Source: Cymodocea nodosa (lineage: Eukaryota; Streptophyta; Magnoliopsida; Alismatales; Cymodoceaceae). Taken from it: a stretch of DNA of 64,000 nt. Shown piece after piece: positions 11,501-26,500 of the stretch. The notes below the pieces were generated by a model. The model saw only the letters and a list, made by a program, of their open reading frames with translations. It had not been told where the DNA came from and did not search any database. Location of the stretch: assembly GCA_036874045.1 (NCBI GenBank), contig CM072335.1, forward strand, positions 17,256,001 through 17,320,000, given 5' to 3'. Position numbers and translations under genes: made by a program. Numbering within the stretch: the stretch's first letter is position 1; each line of letters opens with the position of its first letter.

Positions 11501-14500
11501 GTTGGTTCAAACTCACCACGTATGTATACCTGAAACATAAAGAAAAATTGGTTTTACATTATTGAAAATGGAGAATAGATATAGTTGCAACTTGCAAACA
11601 AGTGATGTCCAAGTGATGACCTAACAGTGAATAAAATAAAGACTGATTTTATAGTGAAACTATTTGATGAATAATAGTCTCTTCTTACGTTCCAATATAA
11701 AGCCATATGTAATGTCCTGAATTTTTTATATGCAAGTGATAGTCAAAAAATTAAACAATAGGAGTCAATATTTTATGTCATGATTAAATCGTGGATGGTG
11801 TGGATTTGGGTAAAACTTAATTGAAATAATTAATTCTGTTATTCTATTAGAATCACCTTTTTTCTTCGACCAAAGATTTGTTTATTAACATCTATTTAAC
11901 CCATGATCACGATACTATCTAATTTCCAATAAATATTCTCCATCCACCACAAGTACTCAACAACCACAAATGCCTATGACACATTCCCACTTACCCTCTC
12001 CTAGGGCATCGAGATTCTCCCATCTTTTTCCACAGCCCACCTCTCATCACACACCACATGGGCTCTCCCACTAGCAAATCATTTCTCCCTACCACAATAT
12101 TTTTCCATCACCAGAAGCCCTTCAACTCTTGAACCTGGTGGTTGGTGGAGAAAGGATATTCATGGATGCTTAGTTCAGCCTAAGTTCATGGTTGTTAATC
12201 GCAAGGGTCAATCTACTGACAAGTACCATGATATTTCCTGAGCCCTCAGGATCGTCCCTTTCATTTCCCTCTCCTAAGTTCAGGAGTATGTTATTGGTGA
12301 GAAAGCCTATGATTGAAGAGAGAGAGAGAGAGAAAGAGGAGAGGAGTTAGGTGGTATATGTACAGTGACCTGTGTGTGGGTACTTGCAATACATCCTTCT
12401 CCTTTGTTTTAAAGAAGGGATTATTGCCAAATGTTTGACAAATTATCACAAAGGGGTAAGAAAATTGCCTTTTAGGCTGGTTGAATTTATCTATTATATT
12501 AGTGATTTAGCCATGTAATCCATGGTTATTTGTATGCCTTGGGTAAATAAAGACGTTGGGAGTACAAGGATGATGGGTGAAAACAACACAAAGAAATGGA
12601 GGTGTGAGATGACTCATCAAGACAGGTACAGATATTTCCATATGATCATGTTTAATATCCATCAATTAACTTGGGGATGAATTGTAAGAATAAACAGGCA
12701 AGACTTTCATTATCTTTGCACCTTGTATTATTGTAAGGCATTGATACTCTTGATTACCTAACTGGTGGTATAATTCAGTAATTAATAAATCAAATAGGAA
12801 GAAATGCTGTTTAATCAGATCCGTATATAGGGTCATAACATAGGAGATGATTGTTAGTTAATACCTCATGAGAATGGGAAATGTTGTAATGCACTTGATA
12901 TTTGTGTCAGCCAGAAAATTGTGCTTGGTTGCTCATTAATATGTTATCTATGGATACAACGAATAGTAATTATACATTCTTGAGATGTGATTGCCCAGCA
13001 CTTTTACAATGTTCTAGATCTATGAATTCATGGTTTCAATGTTATACTTGTTATTGCTTTTTTATTTTTTTAAACATCCCCATTCTATTAAGGGCCGGGG
13101 TCCCAAAAATGATAGATTACATAAGGGGGGATACCCAAAGCTATCAACCAAGAAAAGTAAGGATTTTACAAGAAATCCTACAACCAAAAAGGTCTCAGGC
13201 CACCCTGCAGCTGGGAATGTTCCACTGGTCGAGAAAAATGTCTTTTGGTTTTGCTAAGAAGCTCGGCAAAGTTCACAAAGATTTTTTTCATTTTCATTGA
13301 CCTGCCCTCTTTAGCTAGAGAATCTGCCACTCTATTTCCTTCTCTATAAATCCTTGTTATAGATAACACTTGGGAGGAAAGTTCCACTAGGCTATTCCAG
13401 AATCTAATGCATTTGATTCTAAGACATTGTCCATTTATAATCACTTGATATAGAAGTGCTGAATTAGTTTTCACCTCTACCTCAGAGAGCGTTAACCATT
13501 TCAATGCAAAAATATAGACCATCTCAAAGAGCTTGAGCTTTTGCCGTAAGGTAGTCTACTCCTCCATAGTAATTGTAAAAGGCCACAAAGAAAACTCCAA
13601 TGTGATTTCTAATGATGCCTCCACTTGACATGTGAGAAAAGTCATCTGCTTCATCCACATTAAGCTTCCATTATGCTTGCCTAGGTCTAGACCAAGCCAC
13701 CCATTTGATCACTTCCGACTAGGCACCTGTTGTGTATTCATGTCAAAAGCAATATGGAAGTTTTTGAAGATTTGTTTAACCCGTTCTTGGACAATTGTAA
13801 ATGAGGTTTCTTTGCTAGTATTGTTCATTTACAATTGCTTGGTATAGCAATGCCGAATCAATTTCCACCTCTACTTTGGAGAGCAATAACTGTTTTTTCA
13901 ATGCAAAGATGTAGACCATCTCAAAGAGCTCAAGCTTCTACTGTAAGGCAGTCAACTCCTCCATAGTGTAGAAGGCCACAAAGAAACCTCCAATGTGATT
14001 TCTAATGATGCCTCCTCCTAACGTTTAAGAAAAATGCCTCCTCCTAACGTTTAAGAAAAATGCCTCCTCCTAATGTGTGAGAAAAGTCATCTGCACCATC
14101 CACATTAAGCTTCCATCATCCTGACCTAGGTTTGGACCAAGCCACCTATCTGATCACTTCCACACTAGGTGTCTGTTGTGTATTCATGGTCAAAAGCAAT
14201 TGAGAAGTTTTTGAAGCTTTGTTTAACCTGATTTTAGACAACCATAAATGAGGTTTCTATGCTACCATGAATGTTATTACATCTTCCTTTCTAACATTTC
14301 CAAAGGAGGTTGGACACAAAGAATTTTCAAAATTTGTGATGAGCTCCCCTAGTATTAATGTGAAGTTCTTTGTAAACAATGGACTTTCACTCCTAGTTCT
14401 GAATGCCAAGATGGAAAAATTTATTGTACCAAAGCCTGCATAAGATTGCCTACTCTCCTAAGAACAAATGCTCAGCAAAGTCCACATCAACATGAAGTTT

Positions 14501-17500
14501 GTAGTATGGATGCTAAGAATATTCACCTTCATAGGCAAGGTATTCTGATGAAATCTCCAAAGAAAGAAGAAATTTTAGTTGGAGTATAACTCTTTCAATA
14601 ATCAACCTTCCAATGAACATGATCCCTCTTGCTTTTGATGAGTTCCCATGCAAATTTAATGGATAAATCTCTCTCTTTATTCCATACTCATTTAAAAGAG
14701 TCTTTTTTCTTTGAGATGTTCCTCGTTTAGTGCTTGATGTCATCTTTGATGTGATTTAGAAGTGGTAAACTTTCCAAAGGATTTTCATTCTTGTGTATGT
14801 TAGCCACCAATAACTTGTCCTACTCTTTTGGAACGTTCACTATGGGGGGGTTGTGCACATGTGTAATGGGGGGAAATGACATATTTTCCCTCCATTACCC
14901 ATTGTTGCATGTGTTTGTGCAAGCGGGAAATATCAGAAATTGGTTTTCCATTGTTACCCTCATAAAATGAAAGAAGTTTTTCATTTCCACCCTCTTCCCT
15001 TTGACAATGCTTGGCATCCTCTCACCCCCCTCTCGAACTTCACCCGAAGTCTACCCCCTCCACTGCAAATCTCCTCGATGGCTGCTTCTTGACGCCTCCA
15101 AATTGCACCTTTGCCATCGATCTAGGTGCAACCTCCACCACCACCACTCTCCCTTCCTTCCTTATCTCTCATTGGAAGTCTACCCAACCAAGGAGATCCA
15201 CAAGGATTTCCAAACCTCTAGACAGATTTGTGCCATCTTTCAACTACTTGCTGTTAAAAGATGATGATGAGTCAAAGACTTACTAGAAAGTTATGCTCAA
15301 TGAAGATGTAGATCAATGAGAGTTAATGATGAAATAAGAAATAAAATCCCTGGAAAAGAAACAAACATAAAAGCTAACTCTATTACCGAAAAGTAAGAAA
15401 GCACTAGGCAACAAATGAGTGTTCTAATTGAAGGAACAATTGAATGACAATAAGAAATACAAAGTCAGACTTGCTATCAATGACTATTAGTAAGTCCAAG
15501 ATGTAGGCTACTTGGAATTATTCTCTCTAGTAGTCAAAATGACTACAGTGAGATTCGTCCTAAGCATAGTAGCAGTTGAGGATTTGTTCTTAAAGCAAAT
15601 AGATGTAAAGATTGTTTTTCTTCACGAGGAGTTAGATGAAGAGATTTACATACGACAGTTGAAAGGATTTATGGAATCTAGTAAGAAGGAAAATCCAGTT
15701 TACAGATTGCAAAAAAGTCTTTATAGCTTGAAGTAGGTACCCAGACAGTGATATAAGAAATTCGACAACTTCATTTGTACCACAAAACTTTAGCAGATGT
15801 AATACAGACTATTGCTATTACGTAAGACATTAGAAATATTGTTATGTCATTCTTCTGATCTACATAGACGATATGCTCATTGCAAGCTCGAGCATGGAGG
15901 AGATCTAGAAGCTAAAAAAATAGCTCCACCAGAAGTTTGACATGAAGAACATGGGTGCTGCTAAGAAGATTCTCTAAGGTTGAGCCAAGAGAAGTACTTA
16001 GAAAAAGTACTTGAGCACTTCAACATAGCAAGCGAGCGAAAGACGAAGTTACCGCTCAAGGCTCACTTCAAGTTATCGAAGAAACAATCCCTAGAGATGG
16101 AGGCTAACTGGGAAGAAATGTCTCAAGTACCCTATGTGGCAATCATAAAGAGTTTGATATATGTCATGACTTGCATCCAACTAAACATAACACATGCAGT
16201 TGAAGTTGTAAGTAAATTCATGACAAATCTAGGTGCAAAGCAATGACACATCGTGAAGTAGATACTGCGGTATCTGCAAAATACCTCTAATTTCTAATGC
16301 ACCTCTGGCCCAGCCCACGATAGTCTAACCCAATTGACACCTATACTTTTGAGTGCTTTTCAATGGACCTTGGTAAGAAAGTTTAGCTTCAAGCAACCCT
16401 AGATGGTGGATATCTACGAATCCATGAAGAAGGCTATCCCATTTGAGGAAAGTCTCTTCCTAGTTGTTATATATTCAAGATATGGGTTAATACAATTTCA
16501 ATGTCAAGAAAATTTTATTAGGCTTACACTAAGAATACTTAGCTTACAAAAGGTAGGAGAATGATGATATTTCGATGGTCACCATCTTTTGCCCCTAGAC
16601 TAGAATTCTCTTGGATGCCAATTTGGATTTATCTTCTTAAACTCTACATACACTTGTAGGCTTTGACAATACTAGAATCCATTGTTGATATAATTAGGTG
16701 GTTTCTTTGCATCTATAACGATGTTTCCAAGTTCACAAGACCAAGTCTACAATCATTTGCATGAAGATGGATTTGTAGAAACCTCTTCTACAAGCTATCA
16801 AGATTCTCAATGGGAGCAAAATGATCAAACAACCTATCTTATATGGTGAAGAAGATCCTAAATTTTGTAGTAAATGCTTTAAGATTGGTCATGATGATAA
16901 GTCGCACAAGAAAACACCAAAAAATGAAAAACAATCCAAGGAAGATGGACCTTCAATCATGGGAGAGAGTATTGAATTCACTAGTACATAGCCAAGACTA
17001 AATAACTCACCCACAAAGACCAAAGATAGAACAACTCATAAGGAGCAATAGATCCAAGCTTATAGAAAAAAGGAAACTAAAGGCAAAAAGCCCCAAAATG
17101 ATACATGACTCAATGAACAACCTAAACAACTCACTGGAATTAAGAGAAGGTTAGTGCTTGATGGAAAGGAAACTTTAGAAAGGAAATTTTTAAATTCTAG
17201 TAGAAAGGTGTTAGTGTACATTGGAATTTTTAGAAAGGAATGTAGGATAATTTTGACCATATAAAAGGATGAACTTTTCTTTCCCCTAAAGGATTTCCCA
17301 CCACCCAACATCGAAATTGCCCTTCTCTCAAAACCCTCTCCACCCAAAACACCCGAACGAATGTCAATCTTGTCATGTTCACACTCGTCGTCACTCACTA
17401 TTCACACTCGCGATTTGTGGTAATCAACCCCTAACCTTTCCTACACTTCACAAGAGTGTGTCACACTAGCTCCTCCTCCCAACAAAGTTTTGTTTAGTAA

Positions 17501-20500
17501 ATTTCCTCCTAGTACAATCTGTGCAATTTTTGAATTCAATTTCATAAAATAGGCCATACCTTAAGATGGATGAATCCTATTCAATTTCAACTCACATGGG
17601 TATAAATCTGTTGATCTGTATTTGTAATTGTATGGATGAACAATATGTTTTCCATGTCAGCATGGATGAATCCTGCTTAATCTTGTTATTGATGTATTTT
17701 TCATGTTGGCAAACATGAGGCTTTAAATTCATGAGGTCAAAATCTCCAAGAGTACTATGGGAATATGTGCACTCTATTTGAGGAGCTTGATGCTTATCAA
17801 TCTGCTACTATTGATCATATTGTTCTACGAAGATACAAGAATGACCTATAAGTTGCTACTTTTTTGTTAGGACTTCTTGTAGACTTAGCATCCCAAGTTC
17901 GAGGATAACTTTTAGCAATGAGATTACTCCAAATTTAGGGATTGCTTTTGTTGGTATGCTCCACATTTCAAAGGCAATCATACTAGAAACATAAGGCATC
18001 TCAACTCTACCTACTAGAGGCCAATCAAATAAGCGAGGTGGACGTACAAACTCCAACTTGAGGAAATAAAGAGTTCCTTACCCTCATTGTAGTAAGAAAA
18101 ATCACAAGTTGAAAAAGTGTTGGGATACATATAGAAAACCAATTTAAGCTCATGTTGTCATTGAGTCTACTAATTCTACAGGAGTTGTTGAAGCTTCTAC
18201 TTCAATTTCTAGACCTTAGACAATGACTATCTCACAAGTTGACTATAAGAGATTTTTGTAGTTGCAGGCATCTGACTCTATTACTACAATTACTTTGGCA
18301 TCCACCTTAGGTATGAGAATAGTTAACTATAATAGATTTTTGTAGTTATAAACATCTGACTCTATTACTATAGCTACTTTAGCATCCACCTTAAGGTCTG
18401 TTTGTACACCCAGAAAGTAATAGAAAGAAAATGTTGCAAAGTTACAGAAAGTGACAAAAAGGAAAGTTATAAAAAGTAATAGAAAATATAGGTGTTTATG
18501 CATAGTCTAGAAAGTAACTTAAATTGATGAAAATTAATAGAATGTAATAGAAAAATTTTGATTAGACCAAAGTCTCTGCTTGATCACTTCAAAATGAAGA
18601 TTTATTATATATATGTATTTCAGATCATTATATATATATATATGTAATAGAATGTATCATTTTATTTTAATCCAAAAATAATTTCTCTTTCAACTTTTCT
18701 GTTTATACTTTCATAAGTTTGTTCAAAATGATAAAATGATTTTTATGATTTATAATGATAAAATATGATTTTTATCATAAAATATGATTTTTATCATAAA
18801 ATATGATTTATGATGGTAAAATATGATTTTTAAGATAAAAGATGATAAAATATGATTGTTATAATAAAAGATAATAAAATATGATTTTTATAATTTATAA
18901 TGATAAAATATGATTTTTATGATTGATGATGGTAAAATATGATTTTTAAGATAAAATATGATTGTTATGATTTATGATGATAAAATATGATTTTTATGAT
19001 TTATGATCATAAAATATGATTTTTAAGATAAAAGATAATAAAATAGGATTTTTATGATTTATGATGATAAAATATGATTTTTATGATAACATATAATTTT
19101 TATGGTAAAAGATGATAAAATATGATTTCTATAATTTATGATAATAACATATGATTCATAAGAAAATTAAAAAAAAAAAAACTTTTATTCAACATATGGT
19201 GAGGATGAATTGTCACTTTCCAACTCTTTTACACCTCTCAAGGTCAAAAAGAATATAAGAAGAAAAATCTTTTCTAGGAAAGTTGGAGAGAAAAGTTTAT
19301 CAAATTTTCCTTTACTTTCCGTTGTACACAAACACTCTATAATTTCTCTCAACTTTCTATTACTTTCCTTTTCGTTTCTTTCTATCACTTTTCATCGTGT
19401 ATAAACCCTCCCTTAAGTATGAGAATGACTATGATAGCTAAAGATGATAGTCTATAGATGGCAAACTTAGGAGCATCATAACACATGACATGCTCTTATT
19501 CCCTTTTCTCCTATTTAAAACAACTTCCTAATTTTCACAATGTTACTATTGTTGATGACTGCTCATGTCAGATCTCTAGTAATAGGATTGTTCATGTCAC
19601 CTCTAGATTTCTACTTGAAAACACTCTCTATATGACCTCTTTCATTGTATCTTTTATGATTTATGGATAAAGATGAGAATTGATTTGGACTATAAGAGAA
19701 GCACTGAAGAATATATTCTAGTTCATGATATCCCTTCTCATGGTCTTGTTGCGTCATTGTCTTCTATTGTTGAGTCCTCACTTTTTTAACACCATTAGCT
19801 TAGACATTCATCCATAAAGAAACTTCATCAAACCTTGTCATGAGTCTCCATTTCAGATTTTGATTTTAAGTCATGTTAGCTAGGCAAACATACTAGATCA
19901 ACTTTTTTTCAAGTTTAGCTGACTACTAGTAGAATAATGTTTAAACTTATTCATTGTGATATCTAAGGACTAAGTCGTGTTGTGTTTATCAATATTTTTG
20001 TTACTATGTGTATCCATTCTTGTTGCTCTTTGGAAAAGTACCTACTCTTGCACTCAACATTCCATTACTCACTTTATTTCTTATAATCATTTGACCTCCT
20101 CTTATTGTGCTTTTACTATGGTTGTCTCTAAGTCTATTCTAAGAATATATCAAAAAACATTACAACTACCATATTGAAAAGAAGCTATGGATGTTAAGAT
20201 AAATGTCTTACGATCTCGTAGTATGTAGGAGTTAGTTGCTTGTCTTATAGATGCTAATGTAATTTCATGCAAGTGATTTTCACTATTAAATACAAGTCAG
20301 ATAGCTCTATTAATAGATATAAGGCTCACATTGTGGCTTAGACTTTACACAAAAGTATGACATTAATCATGATGAGACGTTCTCCTCAGTTGCTTGACTT
20401 AATGCTATTCGAGTTTTACCATCTCTTGTAGTTAATCAATAGTGACAGTTGCATCAACTTGATGACAAAAATGCATTTCTAAATGGAGATCTTTCTATGA

Positions 20501-23500
20501 AGGTATACATGGTACAACCATCAAGTTATGTCGCTCAAAGTAGCACCAAATGTGCAAATTAAAAAAAGTAATTTACAACTTGAAGCAAAGTTCAAATGTT
20601 TGGTTTGACAAATTTAATCAAGTCATCTTTAATGGTGGTTTCAAAAAGTGTGTTGTGGATCATTCTATTTTTATACGACAGTCGACTTAGGGTTATGTTA
20701 TTTTGGTAGTATATGTGGATGATATACTTTTTAATAGTAATGATATCAAGGGTATTATTGTAACCAAGGAGCATCTTGTAAAAGTATTCCAAACAAAAGA
20801 TTTAGGGAGATCTAGGTATTTTCCTAACATTGAGTTTGCCTATTCTAGAGGAAAAATGGTATTATCTCAATAAAAATATGCATTGAACCTTCTAGTAGAG
20901 ACAGGGTGTTTAGGTTGCAAACCTGTGGACATGCCCATTGAATAAAATCCACTGTTTTGGGATAACTCATTAAACAAGTTAAAGAATCCAATATAGTACC
21001 AAAGGTTGGTTGGAAAACTTATTTATTTTACAATTATTAGACCAGATATTATACATGTTGTTGACTTACTCAGCTAAGTCATGTGTAGGCCTTGCCAACT
21101 TCACTAGATAAGGTCATAGAGGCTTCTAACCTATGTTAAAGGAACTTCTAGAAAAGGATTTTTATGCCAAGCACATGGGCACTTGAGGATAAAACTTTTT
21201 TCTAACTTAAGATTCGTAAGTGATAAAAGGGACATGAAGTCTACATCAAGATATCTCACTTATGTTGGAGACAACATTATTACTTGGCAGAGTAAGAAAC
21301 AGAGTATTATCTCTTGCTTAAGCATTGAAGTAGAATATCAATCTATAAAGGAAACTAGATGCGAATTGGTGTGGCTTTGATCTCTCCTCTAAGAGTTTGG
21401 AGTAAATGTCCAAGAATTTCTGCCCATGTATTATGACAATTAGGTAACAATTCATATAGCTAAGAACGAAACTTTCCACAAACATATTAAATATATTGAG
21501 ATCAATTGTCACTAAATTTGGGATCTAGTTGTCAAATGAATTATCCACACACCATCTTCAGAGGAGCTTGTTGATATTCTTACAAAGTCATTAAGTTCCA
21601 ATGTGTCTAATTACATTTGTAACAAGTTAAGTATGACAAATATATATTATCAAGCTTAAGGGGGAGTGTAGTATTATAGTACTTTTATGTATGTGAGGTT
21701 ATGTAGATCTTGGATATCTAGTTTAGGATCTAGTTATCCTTTAATCCCTATGTACTTGTAATCACCTCTTCATCAAGGACAAGTTTTCATTTTTAGGTCT
21801 TCCTTGCATAGAAAGCAATCAATTTATTTTCTTGCATTAACAAAACCTCAATTCCACATTCAAAAATGTCACATTCAATTACGAACATCTTCTAAAAATT
21901 TGATAAGGCTAACATAGGTGTCATGGCTAGGCCATGTTCTAAGGCTACAAAAGATTGTTGTGCCTAATTATCTCATTAAAAGAGTTGTTATTCCTCCATA
22001 ATTGGTGACAAACCATTGGTAATACCTAGCAAGTTTTAGGAATGATTGGAGAGCCTTGATGCTAGTGGGTTGCATCTAACTTATTATACTTTAATCTTTT
22101 CGGTTTGAGCCCAAACCTCTTTGTTGCCTACTACATGACCTAGGTATTCAATTTAGGTGACTCTAAACTAACATTGTGCTTGGCATAAAATCGATGAGTT
22201 TATAGCTCCTACAACATTTGTTGTAGATGATACCTATGCTTTTCTTTTAATGGACTATAAACTAATATATCATTAAAGAAGACAAGCACTTTTTATGGTT
22301 GAAACACCTTGTTCAGGAGAGATTGGATGGTTAAGGGCCCATTCATGAGTCTAAAAGGCATCACGACAAATTCGTGATGACCTTCATGAATGCAAAAGGC
22401 AATCTTTGGTATATCTATGGGATGAACTTGTATCTAATGATACCTCGTGCATAGATTGAGCTTCATGAAGATTCTAGCACTAACTAACTTGTCCAGGAGT
22501 TCTTCCACCATGGGAATAGGGAAGTGGTCCTTCATAGTATTCTTGTTAAGTTCCCTATAATCAATGCAAAAACATAGAAAATTTTGATAAATCTGCCAAT
22601 TAATTCATGACATGTAGTTGGTTGATAATATTTGGAATAGAGACCTAGTGTTGCAATGGTTTAGGAACATCTTACTTAGTATTCACATAAAGCCAAATCT
22701 TTGCAAAGCTAATGTAATGAATAATCACAATGAATGAATCTTTATAACCAAGGAACCTGCTGTATGTGAATGAACTATGCCAGACACCCAATTCATGATG
22801 ATAAAAAAATGTCTTACCTGTAGTTTTTTCATGATTGCTAGCTTATACAGATTTGAGTTATCTACAATACTAGAACGTTTCTTAGTCAGCTGCCCTTCAT
22901 CAAGTGCTTCAAATGAAAGAAAAATATGCCTGCCAACAATATATTTCAAGAAAGCATCACCAAGTACTTCAAGACGTTCAAGGGAGAATCGTTCCAAACA
23001 TACTTCCAAGGTCAATGCTTCAAGAATCTAAAAAATTACATAGCAAGGGATTATAAGAGACTGGTCAAGAACAAAGCAAAATAGATAAAGTAGTTTAAGA
23101 TATCAATTCAAGGAAATCTTACACGTAGTGCTGTTATACTAGAACACTCGGGAAACGATGATGATAGAACATCCCTCAGTTGAATAGCAACCAGAAAATT
23201 CTCAAGCCGATGCATAAAAGATGGCAATAAAGATAAAGAACTTCCTATATCCTTAGAAAACCCAATTATCTTCAATTGACAAAGTTCTGGCACTAATTCC
23301 ACAAACTTTTCATCAAGCTCACGAACCTCTGCTTGGACAATCACCAAATTAAACATAAAAAATGGAATATTAACTAAGCACAACTAACTTCACGCAACTT
23401 GATTATACCAAGCTCATGTCTAACTTCACGAATACTGAAGGTGCAATTGTGGTGGTTTTTGATGATATGTAGTGGACCACTTAGTTTTCAATAAGAAAAC

Positions 23501-26500
23501 AGATGATGGCAATGTAAACCTTGTAATCTATGTTGATGACCTTTTGTTGAGATGCTACAACTATCTTTAACATCAAGAAGTACTTTAAGAGACATTTTGT
23601 TACCAAAGATATGGACAAGCCTAAGTATTTTTTGGCATTGAATTTACTTACTTCAAGGAGAGAATAGTGCTAACACAAAAGAATTATGAACTTGCTACAA
23701 GAGATAGGACTCTTGGATTGTAAACATGAGAGCATGCTTATAGAGCTTAATCCACCTTTTTGAGATAATTTATCGAATGCATTGAAGGATCCTAGACAAT
23801 ATAAACAATTGATTAGGAAGTTGATCTACTTGATAGTTATAAGATCTAATATAACTTATGTTGTTAACCTTCTTAGTCAATTCACACATGAAGTGAGGAT
23901 AGTTCATTGTTAGGGAGCACTTCAAGTGCTTGTTCATGGCAAGAATACGCAAGAGGCATGGTCACTTGATGATTAAGGCTTATTCTAATTCAAGATATGC
24001 AAGTTGCAAAGGTGATAAGAAGTCAACTACTAGATTTTTTATATAGGTTGATAGAACCTAGCTACATGACACAACAACAGACAAAATGTGGAGGTTAAGT
24101 ATTGTTCTATAGCCTAAATTACTTACAAGATGATGTGACTTAGATCTCTTCTATACAAACTTAGGTTCACTATTTAGACTCCTATAACCATGCATTGCAA
24201 TAGCCAAGTCATGATCTTCATAGCTAACAATTCTACTTTCATGAGTGCATTAAATACATTAAGGTAGATTGTTGTTTTATTCATAACATGTTAATAAAAA
24301 GCACAATCTCCACACCATAGACACTTTACTTAGCAACAAGTGAACACACAAAAGGACTCAAATGAACAATAGAGTGTAGTGTGAGAACTAGTATTTGCAC
24401 AAGAGGATAGAAGTTGCAATGGGACAAAGAAGTTCTAGCATTAGCACCATCAATAAAGGAATATGAGGACAAAGTGGTCGCTTGTTCAAGAGGATGTGGT
24501 AGGAGAGATTGCTTGCGCAAGAGAAACCAATAGGCGAATCATCAAGAGGGATCATCTGATTTTGTCATGAGCCAAAGGAGAGGGGCCATCAAGAGAGATA
24601 GAGAGAAGTTTAAGAGAGAGAGAGAGAGAGAGATGATAAAAATGTTGGTTAGGATAAGGGTAAAGGGTTTTTCTCCACCATACCAAGATTTGTCTCTTTT
24701 TAAATTCTTAAAACCTAAACCTTAATACCTTGTTGAAACACAAAAAATGATGAAAATGAATTGTATTTATAAACAAACATAAGGTCTCTATATATAAAGA
24801 CTACATAAAAAAGATAAACACACTCAAGCAATGTGAGATTAAACACAACTACAATATACTACTAGACTAATTCATATACTCTAATAAGAGTTACATGTAG
24901 AAAGAAAATAGTCACTTTCTCAATGAGTCATCTAAACATTTCGATTAGGCCATAAACACCTCCAAATTGAGATTGTAAGGCATGCATGTTAAGGTTTTTC
25001 CTATGTGCATGCCAAGGTTCTTCCAATCGTTGCCATAACCACCTTTGACTCTCCCACATTCCAAAGCCTCCACCTTTCACTAAGCTCACAATCCTTATTC
25101 CTCTTTCATTGGAAGCTGAAGTGATGAAGAAGACATCCATGATGACTTATTAAGGAGAATGAAAGTCAACCAAAGATTGTAAGAAGAAAACAATCACTAA
25201 TTCTCCTTGAAGTTAATAGAATTTTTGTTTAGGGAAAGCTAGGTTGGGACTTATAGTTTTACTTTCCACCATAGACATGGACTACGAGTGATCAAATGAA
25301 TGTTTTCCTTAATAAAAAATGACTAAAAATAGTTGATGCTTTGCATGTTACCCTTTTTGTCTTTAGTGATCTTTGTTATGAATGCAATGAATATATAAGA
25401 TGAGTTTTGATAGTTCTCATAAAGTTAAAAACAAAAGAACAATGTTGATCAAAATGATAGATTCTTATGGAGTTTTCTATGGTTTCAATGCATAAATGCG
25501 TGGTATTGGCCTTAGGAATACTTTCTTAATGATCTTAGGACGATTCAAAGAGATCCATAATGTTTTAGATGGGAGAGTGATGAGAGAAGTGTTGAAATTC
25601 GGATGGACCTACTTAGGTAATCACTTGCACGATTCTCGAAGAAGAGAATGAACAAGAAGAAAGAAAAATACACAGTCAAAAACATAGGATTTATGTAATT
25701 CAACAAGCAACCTACATCCATGAGATGTCTAGTGGTTTCTTGAGTTTCAATGTAATCAGCTATAATGTTTTACAATCTCATTAATACTTATATACAACCC
25801 AAAACCTAGGGTTAAAACCATTAATTACAATAAAGCCATTCAATTTTCAAAATGTTTTGGATGAAACCTTCCAAAGAGCTTTTGACTTTCAGATACTTGA
25901 AGGTGAAACCTTTCAGATACCTGAAGGTGAAACCTTTCGAAAACTCTCTAGTGCCTCTGACTCAATTTCGAAAGGTTTCGGATGAAACCTTCCAAAGAGC
26001 TTTTAACTTTTGGATAATTTGGGTGAAACCCTTTGAAAGCTCTCTAGTGCCTTTGACTCAATTTCAAAAGGTTTGAATGAAACTTTCCGAAGAACTTCTA
26101 ACTTTCGGATACTTTGGGTAAAACCCTTTGAGAACTCTCTAGTGCATTTAACTCAATTTCGAAAACCTTCTGAAGAGCTTCTAACTTTCAGATACTTTAG
26201 GTGAAACCTTCCGAACGCACTGATACATTTTAAAATGTTTCATTAGAAACCTTCCAAGTAATGCTAGCACTTCTTGTAACATACTCCACACTTGTACTAA
26301 TCAACCTAACAATCTCTCACTTAGAGTTTGACATAATGATTCATTGAATTCTGTATTTCTAGCTCATGGTTCTTTGCTTTGCAACAACAGCTCAAGCCAC
26401 CGCATTGTGCCCCCTATAGTCAGTTATCTCGAAGGCCAATTAAGGCCATACATAACCTTAATTTCTGTAAAGTTAGAACTTTAGTTAACATATCTACAGC

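Larger units (their letters stand above)
17690..21842 (+). mobile_element. Ty1/copia element, plus strand, with one DNA-element insertion
   Basis: Gag remains (about 17700-18060), a zinc knuckle ([15 protein letters not shown]), protease, RT (VYGDLF-like block replaced by [19 protein letters not shown] near 20475; YVDDILF near 20720) and RNase H (21183-21650) are followed by a purine tract (21652-21666). A 176-bp 3' LTR, TGTAGTATT...TTAACA, lies at 21667-21842. The 5' LTR was not found. Broken in many places. An unrelated 1-kb DNA element sits inside it (18394-19412). Antisense to DCL4. Confidence 0.75.

Noticed and set aside
24928-25140. Possible DCL4 exon or host gene in a 70-codon frame
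   Set aside because: The neighbouring DCL4 exons already join in phase without it, and no domain is visible.
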